Assembly: GCA_039182715.1 (NCBI GenBank)
Contig: JBCDBY010000043.1
Coordinates: 1 to 20,003, forward strand
Origin: JBCDBY01 sp039182715
Lineage (GTDB): Bacteria > Planctomycetota > PLA2
Direction of reading: 5' to 3'
Length of the DNA: 20,003 nt
Shown here: positions 12,031-19,587 of the stretch, one piece after another
Layout of the letters: every line of letters starts with the position of its first letter
Numbering within the stretch: the stretch's first letter is position 1
Notes under the pieces: generated by a model
The model's input: the letters and a program-made list of their open reading frames with translations, nothing else
Database searches by the model: none
What the model was told of the DNA's origin: nothing
Made by a program: the position numbers and the translations under genes

Positions 12031-14661
12031 TCATCGCGCCGAACGGAGGGTGACGCGTAGTGCGACGACGATCTCGATAAGCTGATCGGGGCGGCTTTCG
12101 ATGGGGTGTGGAATTCTGCACAACACGGCCGTCTGCGGACGCGTGCGCGTGCCGAAATCGAGAGCGCCGGATGCCTTGACGCCGCCAACACGTCCGCCTT
12201 CCGGTTCGACTCCGGCGGTCACGATGTCGACATCGGCTCGAACGATGCGAGCCTGCTCCATATAGGGTCGAACGCGCAGCACGAGTCCTTCCGTGAGAGC
12301 GAAGTCGTTTGGTTGTGCCAGCTCGACGTCCGCGTCGTCGGCGCGCGAGCGCGTCCTCGTCGCGCGCAGGTGACGCGTCTGCAGCCCGAGCGCGGCAAAG
12401 CGTGACTGCGTCGGAATCAGCCCGTTCGTGATGGGCTCCGGAAGTTGTCGCATGAGTGCGCGTGCGTCGGCCGTGCGCATGGAGGCGAGCTGCACGTCGC
12501 CCCACGACTGCAGCTTCAGCGTCGTGCGATCGAGCCAGCGCTGGGCGACCGGCGTGCGTACGACGCGGGTTTCCACTTCGACGAGATAGGTGCGCTTCGC
12601 CTCTTCCTCGAGCGCCTGGATCTGCAGTTCGGCCGCCTCGCGCGCCGACTCGGGTACGCGCAGCACCGCCTCCTCCCAGTCCAGTTCGATCGGCTGGTTC
12701 GGCAGGCCCTGTTTGAGGCGCTTCTCGAGAAACGCCGCGCGCTGTCGTAGCGCCTCGAACGGGGACGTGGCGACGAGTCCGTCGTCGCCGGCGCGGCGCG
12801 GACCGGGATCATCGGTGTGCACGTCGAACAGGAGCCGACGCATGCCGAACTCGAACTCGGTGCCGCGGCCTGCCGGCGCTTCGCGCGCGTTGCGGTCGCG
12901 GTGCCGCAGGATCAGCATGAGCGTGCTGCCCTCGACGAACGGGTTCGCGAGACCGCCGACGACGAGCGTGCCGCCCTTGCCGAGGTCGGCATACAGGCGC
13001 GTCGACTGCGTGAGGAAGCGCGGCAGCGCCTCGCGGGTGCCGGCGCGCAGCGGCGGCAGAGGCTGGCGCACGTTCACCCGCAGCGAGAGCGCGGACGCCC
13101 CGTCCTCGCCCTGCCACGAGAGAATGTCGAGGAGCACGCCGTAGAGCCGCTGAATCGGCGGCAGCCCGCGCACCGGCGCGTTGAGGTAGCCGGGTGCGTT
13201 GGCGAGCGGCAGCCCGGCGAGCAGCGTCGTCCCGCGGCCGTTGTCGAGCACCGTCGAGTAGAGGTCGTCCTCGGGGCGCACCTGCACGCGCTGATCGTTG
13301 AACCATCCGAGGATGCGATCGAGCGAGATGTTGCGCGGCACGACGCGCGTCAGCACCGGATCGGCGCCGCGTCGCGCGACGGTCCACGCGCCGAACTGCT
13401 TCGCGAAGCGATCGAGCAGCGGCGCCGGCACCGAGACGAGCAGGAAGTCGGTCGGAATGGTCGCATGCACCGGCTGCTCGAGCGTCTCCAGCGTGCGCTC
13501 CAGACGGTCGAGCACCGCGGGCCGGTTGCGCGCCACGAGCATCTCGCCCGCCGTGTCGAGGAAGTTGCCGCGCCGCGTCCAGCTGTCGGGGTCGACCGTG
13601 CGGCGCAGGTGTTCCAGGGCGAAGTCGGCCAGCGTCCACGCGGTCGGCGTCGCGTCATACTCGAGCACGAACCCGCGCGGCTTGCGCTGTGTGACGGTCC
13701 GCCCGATGCGCGCGCGCGGCGTGACGGGAACCAGCCGGTACTCGTACTCGGGCGATGAGAGCACGTCGAGCATACGCTGCAGCTGGCGCAGGTAGTCGGC
13801 GGCGGGCGTCACCTTCGAAACGCGCGTCGGGATGGTCGGCTCCGCCTTCTCCGGGCCGAGGCGCCGCTCGCGCTCGCTGCGCCAGCGCTCGCGCACCGTC
13901 TCGCGCAGGTCGAGCAGCTCGGTGGAGGCGTCGGCGTACTCGCAGCCGTCGATGAGCGCGATCGCCGCCCCGAACTCGCGCTCGCCGACCGGATAGCGGC
14001 CGTCGCGATAGGCGCGCAGTCCCGCGACCATGCGCCCGCGCGCTTCGCGCGCCACCGACTTCACCTGCGCGTCGCTCCACGCACGCAGGAAGTCGAGCGG
14101 TGACTCGAGGACCGCCGCGACGCCGGTCAGCCGCGTCTGGATCTGCGCATCGAGCGCGCGCGCGTCGGCATTGGAGGGCGCGAGCTCGAGCGCGTTCTTG
14201 ACCGAGGCGTAGGCGAGCACGAGCTGTCGACGGTCGAGGAAACGGCGCGCGTCGGCCAGATGCTGCCGCACCTTGCGCTCGATCTCCTGCTCGTCCGCGC
14301 CCGTGCGCGGCGTGTCCGGGCGGTCGGCGGGAGCGCGCGGCTGCAGGCGCGCACGCAGACGCTCCGCCTCGCGGCGCGTGCCGTCGGGGATCTCGGCGTG
14401 CGCGTAGATCGAGGGCTCGAGGTAGCCGAGCGCCTTGTTCGTCTCGCCCATCCGCGCGAGGCAGTGCGCGATCCGCACGCGAATGGCCGCCTGCTGCGCG
14501 CGCCCGACCGACTTGTCCTCCAGCGCGCGCAGGTAGAGGCGCCGCGCGCCGTCCATGTCGCCGCGCACCCGCTCCGCCTGGCGCGCCTCCATGAGGATGC
14601 GGTCGACCGGGCCGGCGAGGGCCGTCGCGAAACCGAGCAGCAGGCAGGCGAGGATGCGCAT
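12031..14661 (-). CDS. Large secreted TPR/secretin-like protein
   Basis: An 876-residue exported protein (signal peptide MRILACLLLGFATALA). Residues ~20-200 are paired helices resembling TPR units (ARRLYLRALEDKSVG, AYASVKNALELAPSNADARAL). Two similar beta-rich modules follow. Module 1 runs from FLLVSVPAPLLDRF (~402) to GGTLVVGGLANPF (~558); module 2 runs from TYLVEVETRVVRTPV (~688) to QTAVLCRIPHP (~843). Both end in an 'LMLILRHR'/'IEIVVALRVTLR' strand. These blocks recall the secretin domain of GspD/PilQ ('VEARVVEV', 'GQTVVLGGL'), but the match is weak and no other secretion genes are near. It could be a diverged outer-membrane or periplasmic scaffold. The ATG overlaps the dgt stop by 1 bp. 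Confidence 0.6.
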   Translation of the reverse strand: MRILACLLLGFATALAGPVDRILMEARQAERVRGDMDGARRLYLRALEDKSVGRAQQAAIRVRIAHCLARMGETNKALGYLEPSIYAHAEIPDGTRREAERLRARLQPRAPADRPDTPRTGADEQEIERKVRQHLADARRFLDRRQLVLAYASVKNALELAPSNADARALDAQIQTRLTGVAAVLESPLDFLRAWSDAQVKSVAREARGRMVAGLRAYRDGRYPVGEREFGAAIALIDGCEYADASTELLDLRETVRERWRSERERRLGPEKAEPTIPTRVSKVTPAADYLRQLQRMLDVLSSPEYEYRLVPVTPRARIGRTVTQRKPRGFVLEYDATPTAWTLADFALEHLRRTVDPDSWTRRGNFLDTAGEMLVARNRPAVLDRLERTLETLEQPVHATIPTDFLLVSVPAPLLDRFAKQFGAWTVARRGADPVLTRVVPRNISLDRILGWFNDQRVQVRPEDDLYSTVLDNGRGTTLLAGLPLANAPGYLNAPVRGLPPIQRLYGVLLDILSWQGEDGASALSLRVNVRQPLPPLRAGTREALPRFLTQSTRLYADLGKGGTLVVGGLANPFVEGSTLMLILRHRDRNAREAPAGRGTEFEFGMRRLLFDVHTDDPGPRRAGDDGLVATSPFEALRQRAAFLEKRLKQGLPNQPIELDWEEAVLRVPESAREAAELQIQALEEEAKRTYLVEVETRVVRTPVAQRWLDRTTLKLQSWGDVQLASMRTADARALMRQLPEPITNGLIPTQSRFAALGLQTRHLRATRTRSRADDADVELAQPNDFALTEGLVLRVRPYMEQARIVRADVDIVTAGVEPEGGRVGGVKASGALDFGTRTRPQTAVLCRIPHPIESRPDQLIEIVVALRVTLRSAR

Positions 14662-15779
14662 CAGACCGGCAACGGGATGTCGCCCTCCGGCTCGAACAGA
14701 CGCCGGTACTCGAGCAGCGCCTCGCGGTCGGTCATGCTCGCGATCGTGTCGCAGACCGCGCGTTCGATGCCGTCGCGCTCGGCGCGCGTGCGGTCGGGCG
14801 GCGAGAGCAGCTGCGGGTCGGAGATCATCACCGCGAACATGCGGCGCAGGTAGTCCTGGGACTTGGTGCGCATGCGGCGGACGCGGTACTCGTTGTAGAA
14901 GTTGTCGAACAGGAAGCGCGACAGCTCCGCCTGCTTGCGCGCCATCTCGTCCGACGGCGCCACCAGCCGGTGTCCGACGGCGCGCGCCTCGTCGGGATCG
15001 GCGGGCGCGGCCTCGCGCAGGCGCGCCAACGACGACTCGAGCAGGTCGGTCACCGCCGTGTTGATCATGCCGCGCACGGTGTGATAGCGGCGGGTTTCCT
15101 CCGGCAGGTCGCCGGCCTTCGCGCGCGCCTCGCGCCAGAGCTCGACCTCGTCGAGCTGCGACTCGTCGAGCAGGCCGCTCTTGAGGCCGTCGTCGATGTC
15201 GTGCGTGTTGTAGGCAATACGGTCGGACGCATCGACCACCTGCGCTTCGAGGCTGAGCTGTTCGCCGCCGTGCTTGAGCAGCGATCGGCGCACCTCGTTG
15301 GTGAGGTTGAGGCCGCGGAAGTCGGGGTACTTGCACTCCAGCTCGTCGACGATGCGCAGCGCCTGGCGGTTGTGCTCGAAGCCGCCGTGCTCCTCCATCG
15401 CCTCCGCGAGCGCATCCTCGCCGGAGTGGCCGAACGGGCCGTGGCCGAGGTCGTGCGCGAGCGCAACGGTCTCGGTCAGGTCCTCGTTGAGGCCCATCGT
15501 GCGCGCGATGGTGCGCGCGATCTGCGCGACCTCCATCGTGTGCGTGAGCCGCGTGCGGTAGTAGTCGCCGAAGCTGTTGACGAAGACCTGCGTCTTGTAC
15601 TCCAGCCGTCGGAACGCGGAGCAGTGGATGATGCGGTCACGGTCGCGTTGGAACGCGGTGCGGTAGGGGTGCTCCGCCTCGTCGTGCACGCGGCGGCTTG
15701 CCGCCTTCGCCTTGCGTGCATAGACGGCGAGCTCCCGCTCCTCGCGCTCCTCGAGCGCCTCGCGCGAATACCTGGTCAT
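14661..15779 (-). CDS. dgt: dNTP triphosphohydrolase (dGTPase-like, HD superfamily)
   Basis: A 372-residue deoxynucleoside triphosphate triphosphohydrolase, which cleaves dNTPs to nucleoside and tripolyphosphate. The HD metal site is clear: TRLTHTMEVAQIAR with His80, ALAHDLGHGPFGH with His109-Asp110, then GGFEHNRQALRIV and VVDASDRIAYNTHDIDDG with the last Asp. The N-terminal RDRDRIIHCSAFRRLEYKTQ block is typical of the dGTPase family. The length and the lack of an insert fit the short bacterial 'dGTP triphosphohydrolase type 2' group rather than the 505-residue E. coli Dgt. It overlaps the upstream dehydratase by 4 bp (ATGA) and the downstream gene by 1 bp, so it is the middle gene of the operon. 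Confidence 0.9.
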   Translation of the reverse strand: MTRYSREALEEREERELAVYARKAKAASRRVHDEAEHPYRTAFQRDRDRIIHCSAFRRLEYKTQVFVNSFGDYYRTRLTHTMEVAQIARTIARTMGLNEDLTETVALAHDLGHGPFGHSGEDALAEAMEEHGGFEHNRQALRIVDELECKYPDFRGLNLTNEVRRSLLKHGGEQLSLEAQVVDASDRIAYNTHDIDDGLKSGLLDESQLDEVELWREARAKAGDLPEETRRYHTVRGMINTAVTDLLESSLARLREAAPADPDEARAVGHRLVAPSDEMARKQAELSRFLFDNFYNEYRVRRMRTKSQDYLRRMFAVMISDPQLLSPPDRTRAERDGIERAVCDTIASMTDREALLEYRRLFEPEGDIPLPV

Positions 15780-16750
15780 ACGTCGCCCTGCAGGATACGC
15801 GCCAGGACGCCGAAGTCGGCGTTCCCGCCGCACAGCACCGTCCCGGCCGCGGTCGGCGTATGGGGCAGCTTGTTGTGCAGCAAGGCGGCGAGTCCCGCGG
15901 CTCCGCTCGGCTCGACCAGCACCTTCGCGCGGCCGAGCAGGAAGCGCACGCCCTCGGCGATCTCGGCGTCGCTCACGGTGACGATGCCGTCGAGCAGCGC
16001 GGAGCAGATGTGGAACGTGATCGAGCCGGGCGCGCTCGGACGCAGTCCGTCGGCGATCGATGCGCGCGGCTCGATCGTGACCGGCTCCTTCGCCTCGATC
16101 GACTGGCGCATCGAATCGCAGTCCTCCGGCTCGACGCCGAAGATCTTGATGCGCGGGTTGACCGACTTGGCCCAGATGGCGATGCCCGAGATGAGGCCGC
16201 CGCCGCCGATCGGCACGACCAGCGTGTCGAGATGCGGGACCGCTTCGAGCATCTCCTTGCCGACCGTGCCCTGGCCCGCGACGATCCACGGGGGGTTGAA
16301 GGCGTGGACGATGGTCATGCCGCGCTCGCGCGCGATGGCCTGTGCCTTCTCGAAGCGCGCGCTCGAGTCGAGGCCGGCGAGCACGATCTCCGCGCCGTCG
16401 CGCTCGATCGCCTCGCGCTTGACCGGCACGACATCCTCGGGAAGCACGAGGACGGCGGGGCAGCCGAGCAGCTTGGCCGCGCGCGCGACGCCCTGGCCGT
16501 GGTTGCCGCTCGAAGCGGCGACAACGCCCTTGGCGCGCTCCGCCTCGTCGAGCTGGGCGAGGAAGTTGTAGGCGCCGCGCATCTTGAAGGCGCCGATGCG
16601 CTGGAAGTTCTCGCCCTTCAGGTAGACGTGGCAGCCGGCCGCCTCGTCGAGCGCGGAGACGGTGAAGAAGAGGGTGTTGTGGCAGACGCCGTGCAGCCGG
16701 CGGTGGGCGGCCGCGACCTCTTCGGGGGTGACGGGAAGAACGCCTTGCAT
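15776..16750 (-). CDS. PLP-dependent threonine/serine dehydratase
   Basis: A 324-residue fold-type II PLP enzyme that deaminates threonine or serine, or racemises serine. The PLP lysine is Lys56 in GAFKMRGAYNFL. The phosphate/substrate loop is SSGNHGQGVA (~80-89), the glycine-rich PLP phosphate cup is PIGGGGLISG, and the C-terminal CGGNAD matches the family. There is no C-terminal ACT domain, so it is the short catabolic or serine-racemase-like form rather than the regulated IlvA; other relatives are threo-3-hydroxyaspartate dehydratases. The ATG at 16750 is chosen because the conserved part begins soon after. An in-frame ATG at 16792 would add 14 odd residues but lies 9 nt after a TAGCTT box. 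The stop overlaps the dgt start. Confidence 0.88.
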   Translation of the reverse strand: MQGVLPVTPEEVAAAHRRLHGVCHNTLFFTVSALDEAAGCHVYLKGENFQRIGAFKMRGAYNFLAQLDEAERAKGVVAASSGNHGQGVARAAKLLGCPAVLVLPEDVVPVKREAIERDGAEIVLAGLDSSARFEKAQAIARERGMTIVHAFNPPWIVAGQGTVGKEMLEAVPHLDTLVVPIGGGGLISGIAIWAKSVNPRIKIFGVEPEDCDSMRQSIEAKEPVTIEPRASIADGLRPSAPGSITFHICSALLDGIVTVSDAEIAEGVRFLLGRAKVLVEPSGAAGLAALLHNKLPHTPTAAGTVLCGGNADFGVLARILQGDV

Positions 16751-16760
16751 GGGGGCTCCG

Positions 16761-16780
16761 GGGCGCCGCGAAAGGCGCCC
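16761..16780. repeat. GC hairpin before the dehydratase start
   Basis: GGGCGCC, 6 nt loop, GGCGCCC. It sits 10 nt upstream of the ATG at 16750 and would be in the mRNA leader if transcription starts farther out. It might affect translation. A second hairpin lies at 16873-16889 in the same 151 bp gap. Confidence 0.45.
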
Positions 16781-16872
16781 GCACGCGTGCATTTTCAACC
16801 TAAGCTAACAGGATCCGTGTCTCCTTGCGCACCCCCCGGACAGGCGGTAACGTAATGCGCTTCAACGACTTA

Positions 16873-16889
16873 CCCCGGTTGAGCCGGGG
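16873..16889. repeat. Perfect hairpin in the divergent region
   Basis: CCCCGG, loop TTGAG, CCGGGG. It lies 12 nt before the ATG of the dipeptidase gene. No U-tract follows, so a terminator is unlikely. It could be a leader structure or a protein-binding site for the divergent pair. Confidence 0.5.
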
Positions 16890-16901
16890 CCTTGTTGCCC
16901 T

Positions 16902-17840
16902 ATGAAACCCTTCACCGATGCCCATCTGGACATCGCGTGGTCGAGCCTCCAGAACGGCCGCGATTTCGTCGCCGGCCACCCGGATGCGGCAGCCGGTCTG
17001 CCGGAATTGCTCGCCGGCGGCGTCACCCTCGCCTGCGCCACCGTTTTCTCCGCCGATCACGACGCGGAGACGACCCCCCAGGAGGTCGCGGAGCAGCAGC
17101 TCGCCTATTACGACGCCCTGCCGGGCCGCAGCGACGGCAAGGTGGTCTGGCCCGCCGACGCGATGGACGTCGGCATGACCACGCCGTGCGAGAAGCTCTG
17201 CCTGGTCGGGCTCATGGAAGGCTGCGAGCCGCTCACCGAGCCGGCGCAGATGGCGGAGTTCTACCGGCGCGGCGTGCGCGTGGCGGCGCTCACCTGGAAC
17301 CGCAACAACCGCTGGGCCGCCGGCGTCGACGGCAACACCGGGCTGACGCCGGAGGGCGTGGAGCTGGTGCGCGAGATGGATCGCCTCGGCATGGTTCACG
17401 ACGTCTCGCACCTCAGTCGCATGAGCGTCGATGATCTGCTCGGCACCGCCCGCGGCCCGATCGTTGCGAGCCATGTCGGCGCGGACGCGATCCACGCGCA
17501 CAAGCGCAACCTGACCGACGACCACCTGCGCGCCATCGCGCAGCGGGGCGGCGTGGTGGGTCTCGTGCTCTACGCCCCGTTCCTCGGCGAGGGGCGCCCC
17601 GCCTTTGGCGACGCGATGAAGCACCTGCTGCACATGATCGAGATCTGCGGCATCGACGGTGTCGGGATCGGCAGCGACATCGACGGCGGCTTCGGCAAGG
17701 AGGACCTGCCGGTCGGCTTCCACACCGCCGCGGACCTGCCCAAGTTCATCGACGCCCTTGCGAAGGAAGGCCTCCCCGAGCACGACATCGACAAGGTGTG
17801 CGGGGGGAACTGGCGGCGCGTGTTGACGTCGGTCATGTAG
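16902..17840 (+). CDS. Membrane dipeptidase-type protein (peptidase M19)
   Basis: A 312-residue metallo-dipeptidase of the amidohydrolase fold that cleaves dipeptides, often with L,D specificity. Ligands are visible: DAHLDI with His8 and Asp10, the bridging Glu106 in GLMEGCEPL, MVHDVSHL with His166 and His170, IVASHVG with His191 and GIGSDIDGG with the late Asp (residues ~258-260). There is no signal peptide, so it may be cytoplasmic despite the family name. It is a little shorter than most M19 enzymes (320-400). No Shine-Dalgarno sequence and no good TANNNT box at 6-10 nt was found; the leader holds a hairpin instead. The next gene starts 22 bp after the stop. Confidence 0.88.
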   Translation: MKPFTDAHLDIAWSSLQNGRDFVAGHPDAAAGLPELLAGGVTLACATVFSADHDAETTPQEVAEQQLAYYDALPGRSDGKVVWPADAMDVGMTTPCEKLCLVGLMEGCEPLTEPAQMAEFYRRGVRVAALTWNRNNRWAAGVDGNTGLTPEGVELVREMDRLGMVHDVSHLSRMSVDDLLGTARGPIVASHVGADAIHAHKRNLTDDHLRAIAQRGGVVGLVLYAPFLGEGRPAFGDAMKHLLHMIEICGIDGVGIGSDIDGGFGKEDLPVGFHTAADLPKFIDALAKEGLPEHDIDKVCGGNWRRVLTSVM

Positions 17841-17841
17841 T

Positions 17842-17862
17842 GGGCTAGGGGCCAGGGGCTGG
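17842..17862 (+). repeat. GC-rich CTAG repeat, copy 3
   Basis: The element begins 1 nt after the TAG stop of the dipeptidase gene and ends directly against the ATG of the next gene. Its last 19 nt are identical to the reverse complement of 5595-5613. It has three G-runs plus GG, so it is a weaker quadruplex candidate than copies 1 and 2. Confidence 0.78.
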
Positions 17863-18099
17863 ATGCACGACGAGTACGACGGCTACCCCGAGAGCTGGGT
17901 CACCCGGAATCGGAAGACGATCCTCTTCTGCCTCATCCTGCTCTTCGTCGTGCCGTGGCTGTACATCGCCGCGGGCACGTTCTGGATGTTGATCGTCACC
18001 TACCCGGTCGCCATCGGCGTCGTGGTGCTGGCGGTGGTCTGGGTGGTCCTGCGGGTGCGGCGGAATCGCGGCGGGCCCGGGGGCGCCGGACGGGGCTGA
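17863..18099 (+). CDS. Small two-helix membrane protein
   Basis: A 78-residue protein not recognised as any named family. After a short acidic N-terminus (MHDEYDGYPESWVTRNRK) come two hydrophobic segments, ~20-38 (TILFCLILLFVVPWLYIAA) and ~42-66 (MLIVTYPVAIGVVVLAVVWVVL), then a basic, Gly-rich tail. Both ends are probably on the cytoplasmic side, by the positive-inside rule. The ATG follows the G-rich repeat directly, so it has no separate promoter and is likely read through from the dipeptidase gene. It ends 17 bp before the next gene, which has its own -10 box. Confidence 0.62.
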   Translation: MHDEYDGYPESWVTRNRKTILFCLILLFVVPWLYIAAGTFWMLIVTYPVAIGVVVLAVVWVVLRVRRNRGGPGGAGRG

Positions 18100-18104
18100 A
18101 CCGG

Positions 18105-18110
18105 TATGCT
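18105..18110 (+). promoter_or_regulatory. -10 box TATGCT, leaderless-type
   Basis: TATGCT ends 6 nt before the ATG at 18117, with no Shine-Dalgarno sequence and no -35 box. The spacing equals that at 10854 and 19292. Confidence 0.5.
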
Positions 18111-18116
18111 GGCCCC

Positions 18117-18752
18117 ATGAGACGGGTTGGGTTGGGGCTCCTGCTTGCGTGCGCGTCCGTGTTGCCGGGATGCGGCGATGACGCGACGCAGGCGGCGGTT
18201 CGAACGGCGTTCGAGGGGTATCGGCAAGCGTTGCTCGATGAGGACGGCGAACGCGCCGTGCCGTTCCTCGACCGGTCGACGATCGACTACTACCAGCGGC
18301 TGCGCGACCACGCGATGCGAACGTCGCGCGATGAGCTGCAGCAGCTTCGCACGATCGATCTCATGACCGTACTTCTCGTCCGGCACGAAATGACGCGCGA
18401 GGAGGTCGAGGCGATGGACGGCCGCGCTCTCATCGTCCACGGCGTCGACCGGGGCTGGATCGGCCGCGAGGGCGTCATCAACCTGTCCGTCGGCGAGGTG
18501 ACCGTGTCGGGGGATGCGGCGACCGCGAAGATCCTCGTGCGTGGCAAGCCGACCCCGCTGCGCTATCAGTTCCGCAAGGAGGACGGGTCGTGGCGTCTCG
18601 ACCTGCATGCGTACATGCCGGTGGCGGAAACCGCGTTCCAGAGTCTGATCGAGGAGAGCGGCGAGGAGTCCGACGCATTCGTCCTCCGGCTGATCGCGAT
18701 TACCTCGGGCCGCAAGGCGGACGACGACATCTGGCAGCCGCTGGATCGCTAG
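18117..18752 (+). CDS. Lipoprotein of unknown function, possibly NTF2-like
   Basis: A 211-residue lipoprotein. The signal peptide MRRVGLGLLLACASVLPGC ends in the lipobox LPGC. The mature part begins with helices (AAVRTAFEGYRQALLDEDGE, then AVPFLDRSTIDYYQRLRDHA) and ends in strands (AKILVRGKPTPLRYQFRKED then GSWRLDL). This is the layout of NTF2/SnoaL-like 'DUF4440-type' proteins. The N-terminal pattern (one helix, then 'LDEDGERAVPFLD', then a long helix) and the late 'GSWRLDLHAYMP' strand support this, as for the protein at 2736-3173, but no family is certain. Its TAG stop shares the CTAG tetramer with the stop of the convergent gene. Confidence 0.65.
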   Translation: MRRVGLGLLLACASVLPGCGDDATQAAVRTAFEGYRQALLDEDGERAVPFLDRSTIDYYQRLRDHAMRTSRDELQQLRTIDLMTVLLVRHEMTREEVEAMDGRALIVHGVDRGWIGREGVINLSVGEVTVSGDAATAKILVRGKPTPLRYQFRKEDGSWRLDLHAYMPVAETAFQSLIEESGEESDAFVLRLIAITSGRKADDDIWQPLDR

Positions 18753-19285
18753 GCGATCACGGCATCGCGGATGGCCTGGACGTTCTTCCAGTTCTGGCCG
18801 TAGTCCGCCAGCGTGCCGCTCTTGCGCGCGCGGCTCGCGATGCCGAGCACCGTGACACCGGCTTGGGGCGGCTTCGCGACGATCTCGATCACTTCGCCGA
18901 AGCTGCGCCACGTCGCGCCGGTCTCCGCAACGCGACGCAGCGGCTCGTCTTCGTCGCGGAAGCGCTGGAATCTCGGGAGTGCGCGGATCGCCTCCACCGC
19001 CCGTTCGACTGCCGCGGCCGGGTCGGTCGCTAGCTGCACGACGACATGTTGGTCGACCGCCGTCGGATCCGGCGAGCCGGCGGCCCGCGCCTGACGCAGA
19101 TGGATGGTTCCCATCAACCATGCCATTCCTGCGCCGCACAGGAGGCCGCTCAGGACGGAGGCAACGGCTGCGGCACCGACCGGCATGGTGATGAAGTACA
19201 CCACCGCCGTCGAGAGCCCGAAGGGGATCGACGTCGACAGCATCAGACGCAGGTAGAAACGCCGGGCCGAATCCGTCGACGCCAT
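18749..19285 (-). CDS. Membrane protein with DUF1499-like C-terminal domain (tentative)
   Basis: A 178-residue protein with two N-terminal membrane segments (residues ~13-34 and ~36-58, rich in Ala, Val, Gly) and a soluble C-terminal domain. The domain has VVVQLATDPAAAVERAVEAI, SFGEVIEIVAKPP and LGIASRARKSGTLADYGQNW, then KNVQAIRDAV. The 'ISSRSR....DYGxN...v..l' ending is the pattern of DUF1499 proteins, though weakly. Function is unknown. The ATG at 19285 has a TAGACT box 6 nt upstream. The stop codon (TAG) overlaps that of the convergent lipoprotein gene. Confidence 0.62.
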   Translation of the reverse strand: MASTDSARRFYLRLMLSTSIPFGLSTAVVYFITMPVGAAAVASVLSGLLCGAGMAWLMGTIHLRQARAAGSPDPTAVDQHVVVQLATDPAAAVERAVEAIRALPRFQRFRDEDEPLRRVAETGATWRSFGEVIEIVAKPPQAGVTVLGIASRARKSGTLADYGQNWKNVQAIRDAVIA

Positions 19286-19291
19286 GTCGCA

Positions 19292-19297
19292 AGTCTA
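19292..19297 (-). promoter_or_regulatory. -10 box TAGACT, leaderless-type
   Basis: On the minus strand TAGACT (19297 down to 19292) ends 6 nt before the ATG at 19285. No Shine-Dalgarno sequence is possible in this gap. Confidence 0.5.
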
Positions 19298-19344
19298 CTC
19301 GTGCCCAACTTGCCTGCCGCGATGGGGACGATTCGTGCGCTTAG

Positions 19345-19587
19345 CCTGCACGATTCATGACCCCGCGGGTTCTGGCCGGACCGGATCGTCGATCTCGGGA
19401 ATGCCTTCTGGGTCATCCCTCGTCGTAGTGACTTTGGCCACGACTTCCTCGGGATTCCTCGATCTCAACGATCCGTCCTCGCCCAGAACAGGTGCGTCCA
19501 GAACTCGGAAACGCGTTTCGTCGCGTTGTACCGCGGTTTTTCGCCGTCCCCACCCCGGCTCCCTCGCGCGGTCATGAATCGTGCAGG
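19345..19587. mobile_element. MITE-like element with 18 bp TIRs and TTAG target duplication
   Basis: Terminal inverted repeats at 19345-19362 (CCTGCACGATTCATGACC) and 19570-19587 are perfect reverse complements over 18 bp, with partial match continuing a few bp inward (CGCG). They are flanked by the same 4 bp, TTAG (19341-19344 and 19588-19591), as expected for a target-site duplication. The 207 bp interior has no transposase. Reading frames stay open through it on both strands and stop inside the opposite repeat. The minus-strand one (19648 to 19355) looks mildly protein-like (RFRVLDAPVLGEDGSLR), but no gene is claimed. A TTAG duplication fits the YTAR preference known for IS5-group elements, so an IS5-type transposase in trans is possible. 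The flanks, 19286-19340 and 19592-19645, hold only the -10 box at 19292. Confidence 0.75.

Noticed and set aside
11814..12053. 79-codon plus-strand frame in the convergent gap
   Set aside because: It crosses the Z-DNA-like palindrome and the purine tract, has a biased composition, no ribosome site and no TANNNT box.
14662..15336. N-terminal extension of the secretin-like protein
   Set aside because: It overlaps dgt in another frame. The signal peptide at 14661 marks the true start.
14970..16855. Long plus-strand frames opposite dgt and the dehydratase
   Set aside because: Antisense shadows; the minus-strand genes have full catalytic motifs.
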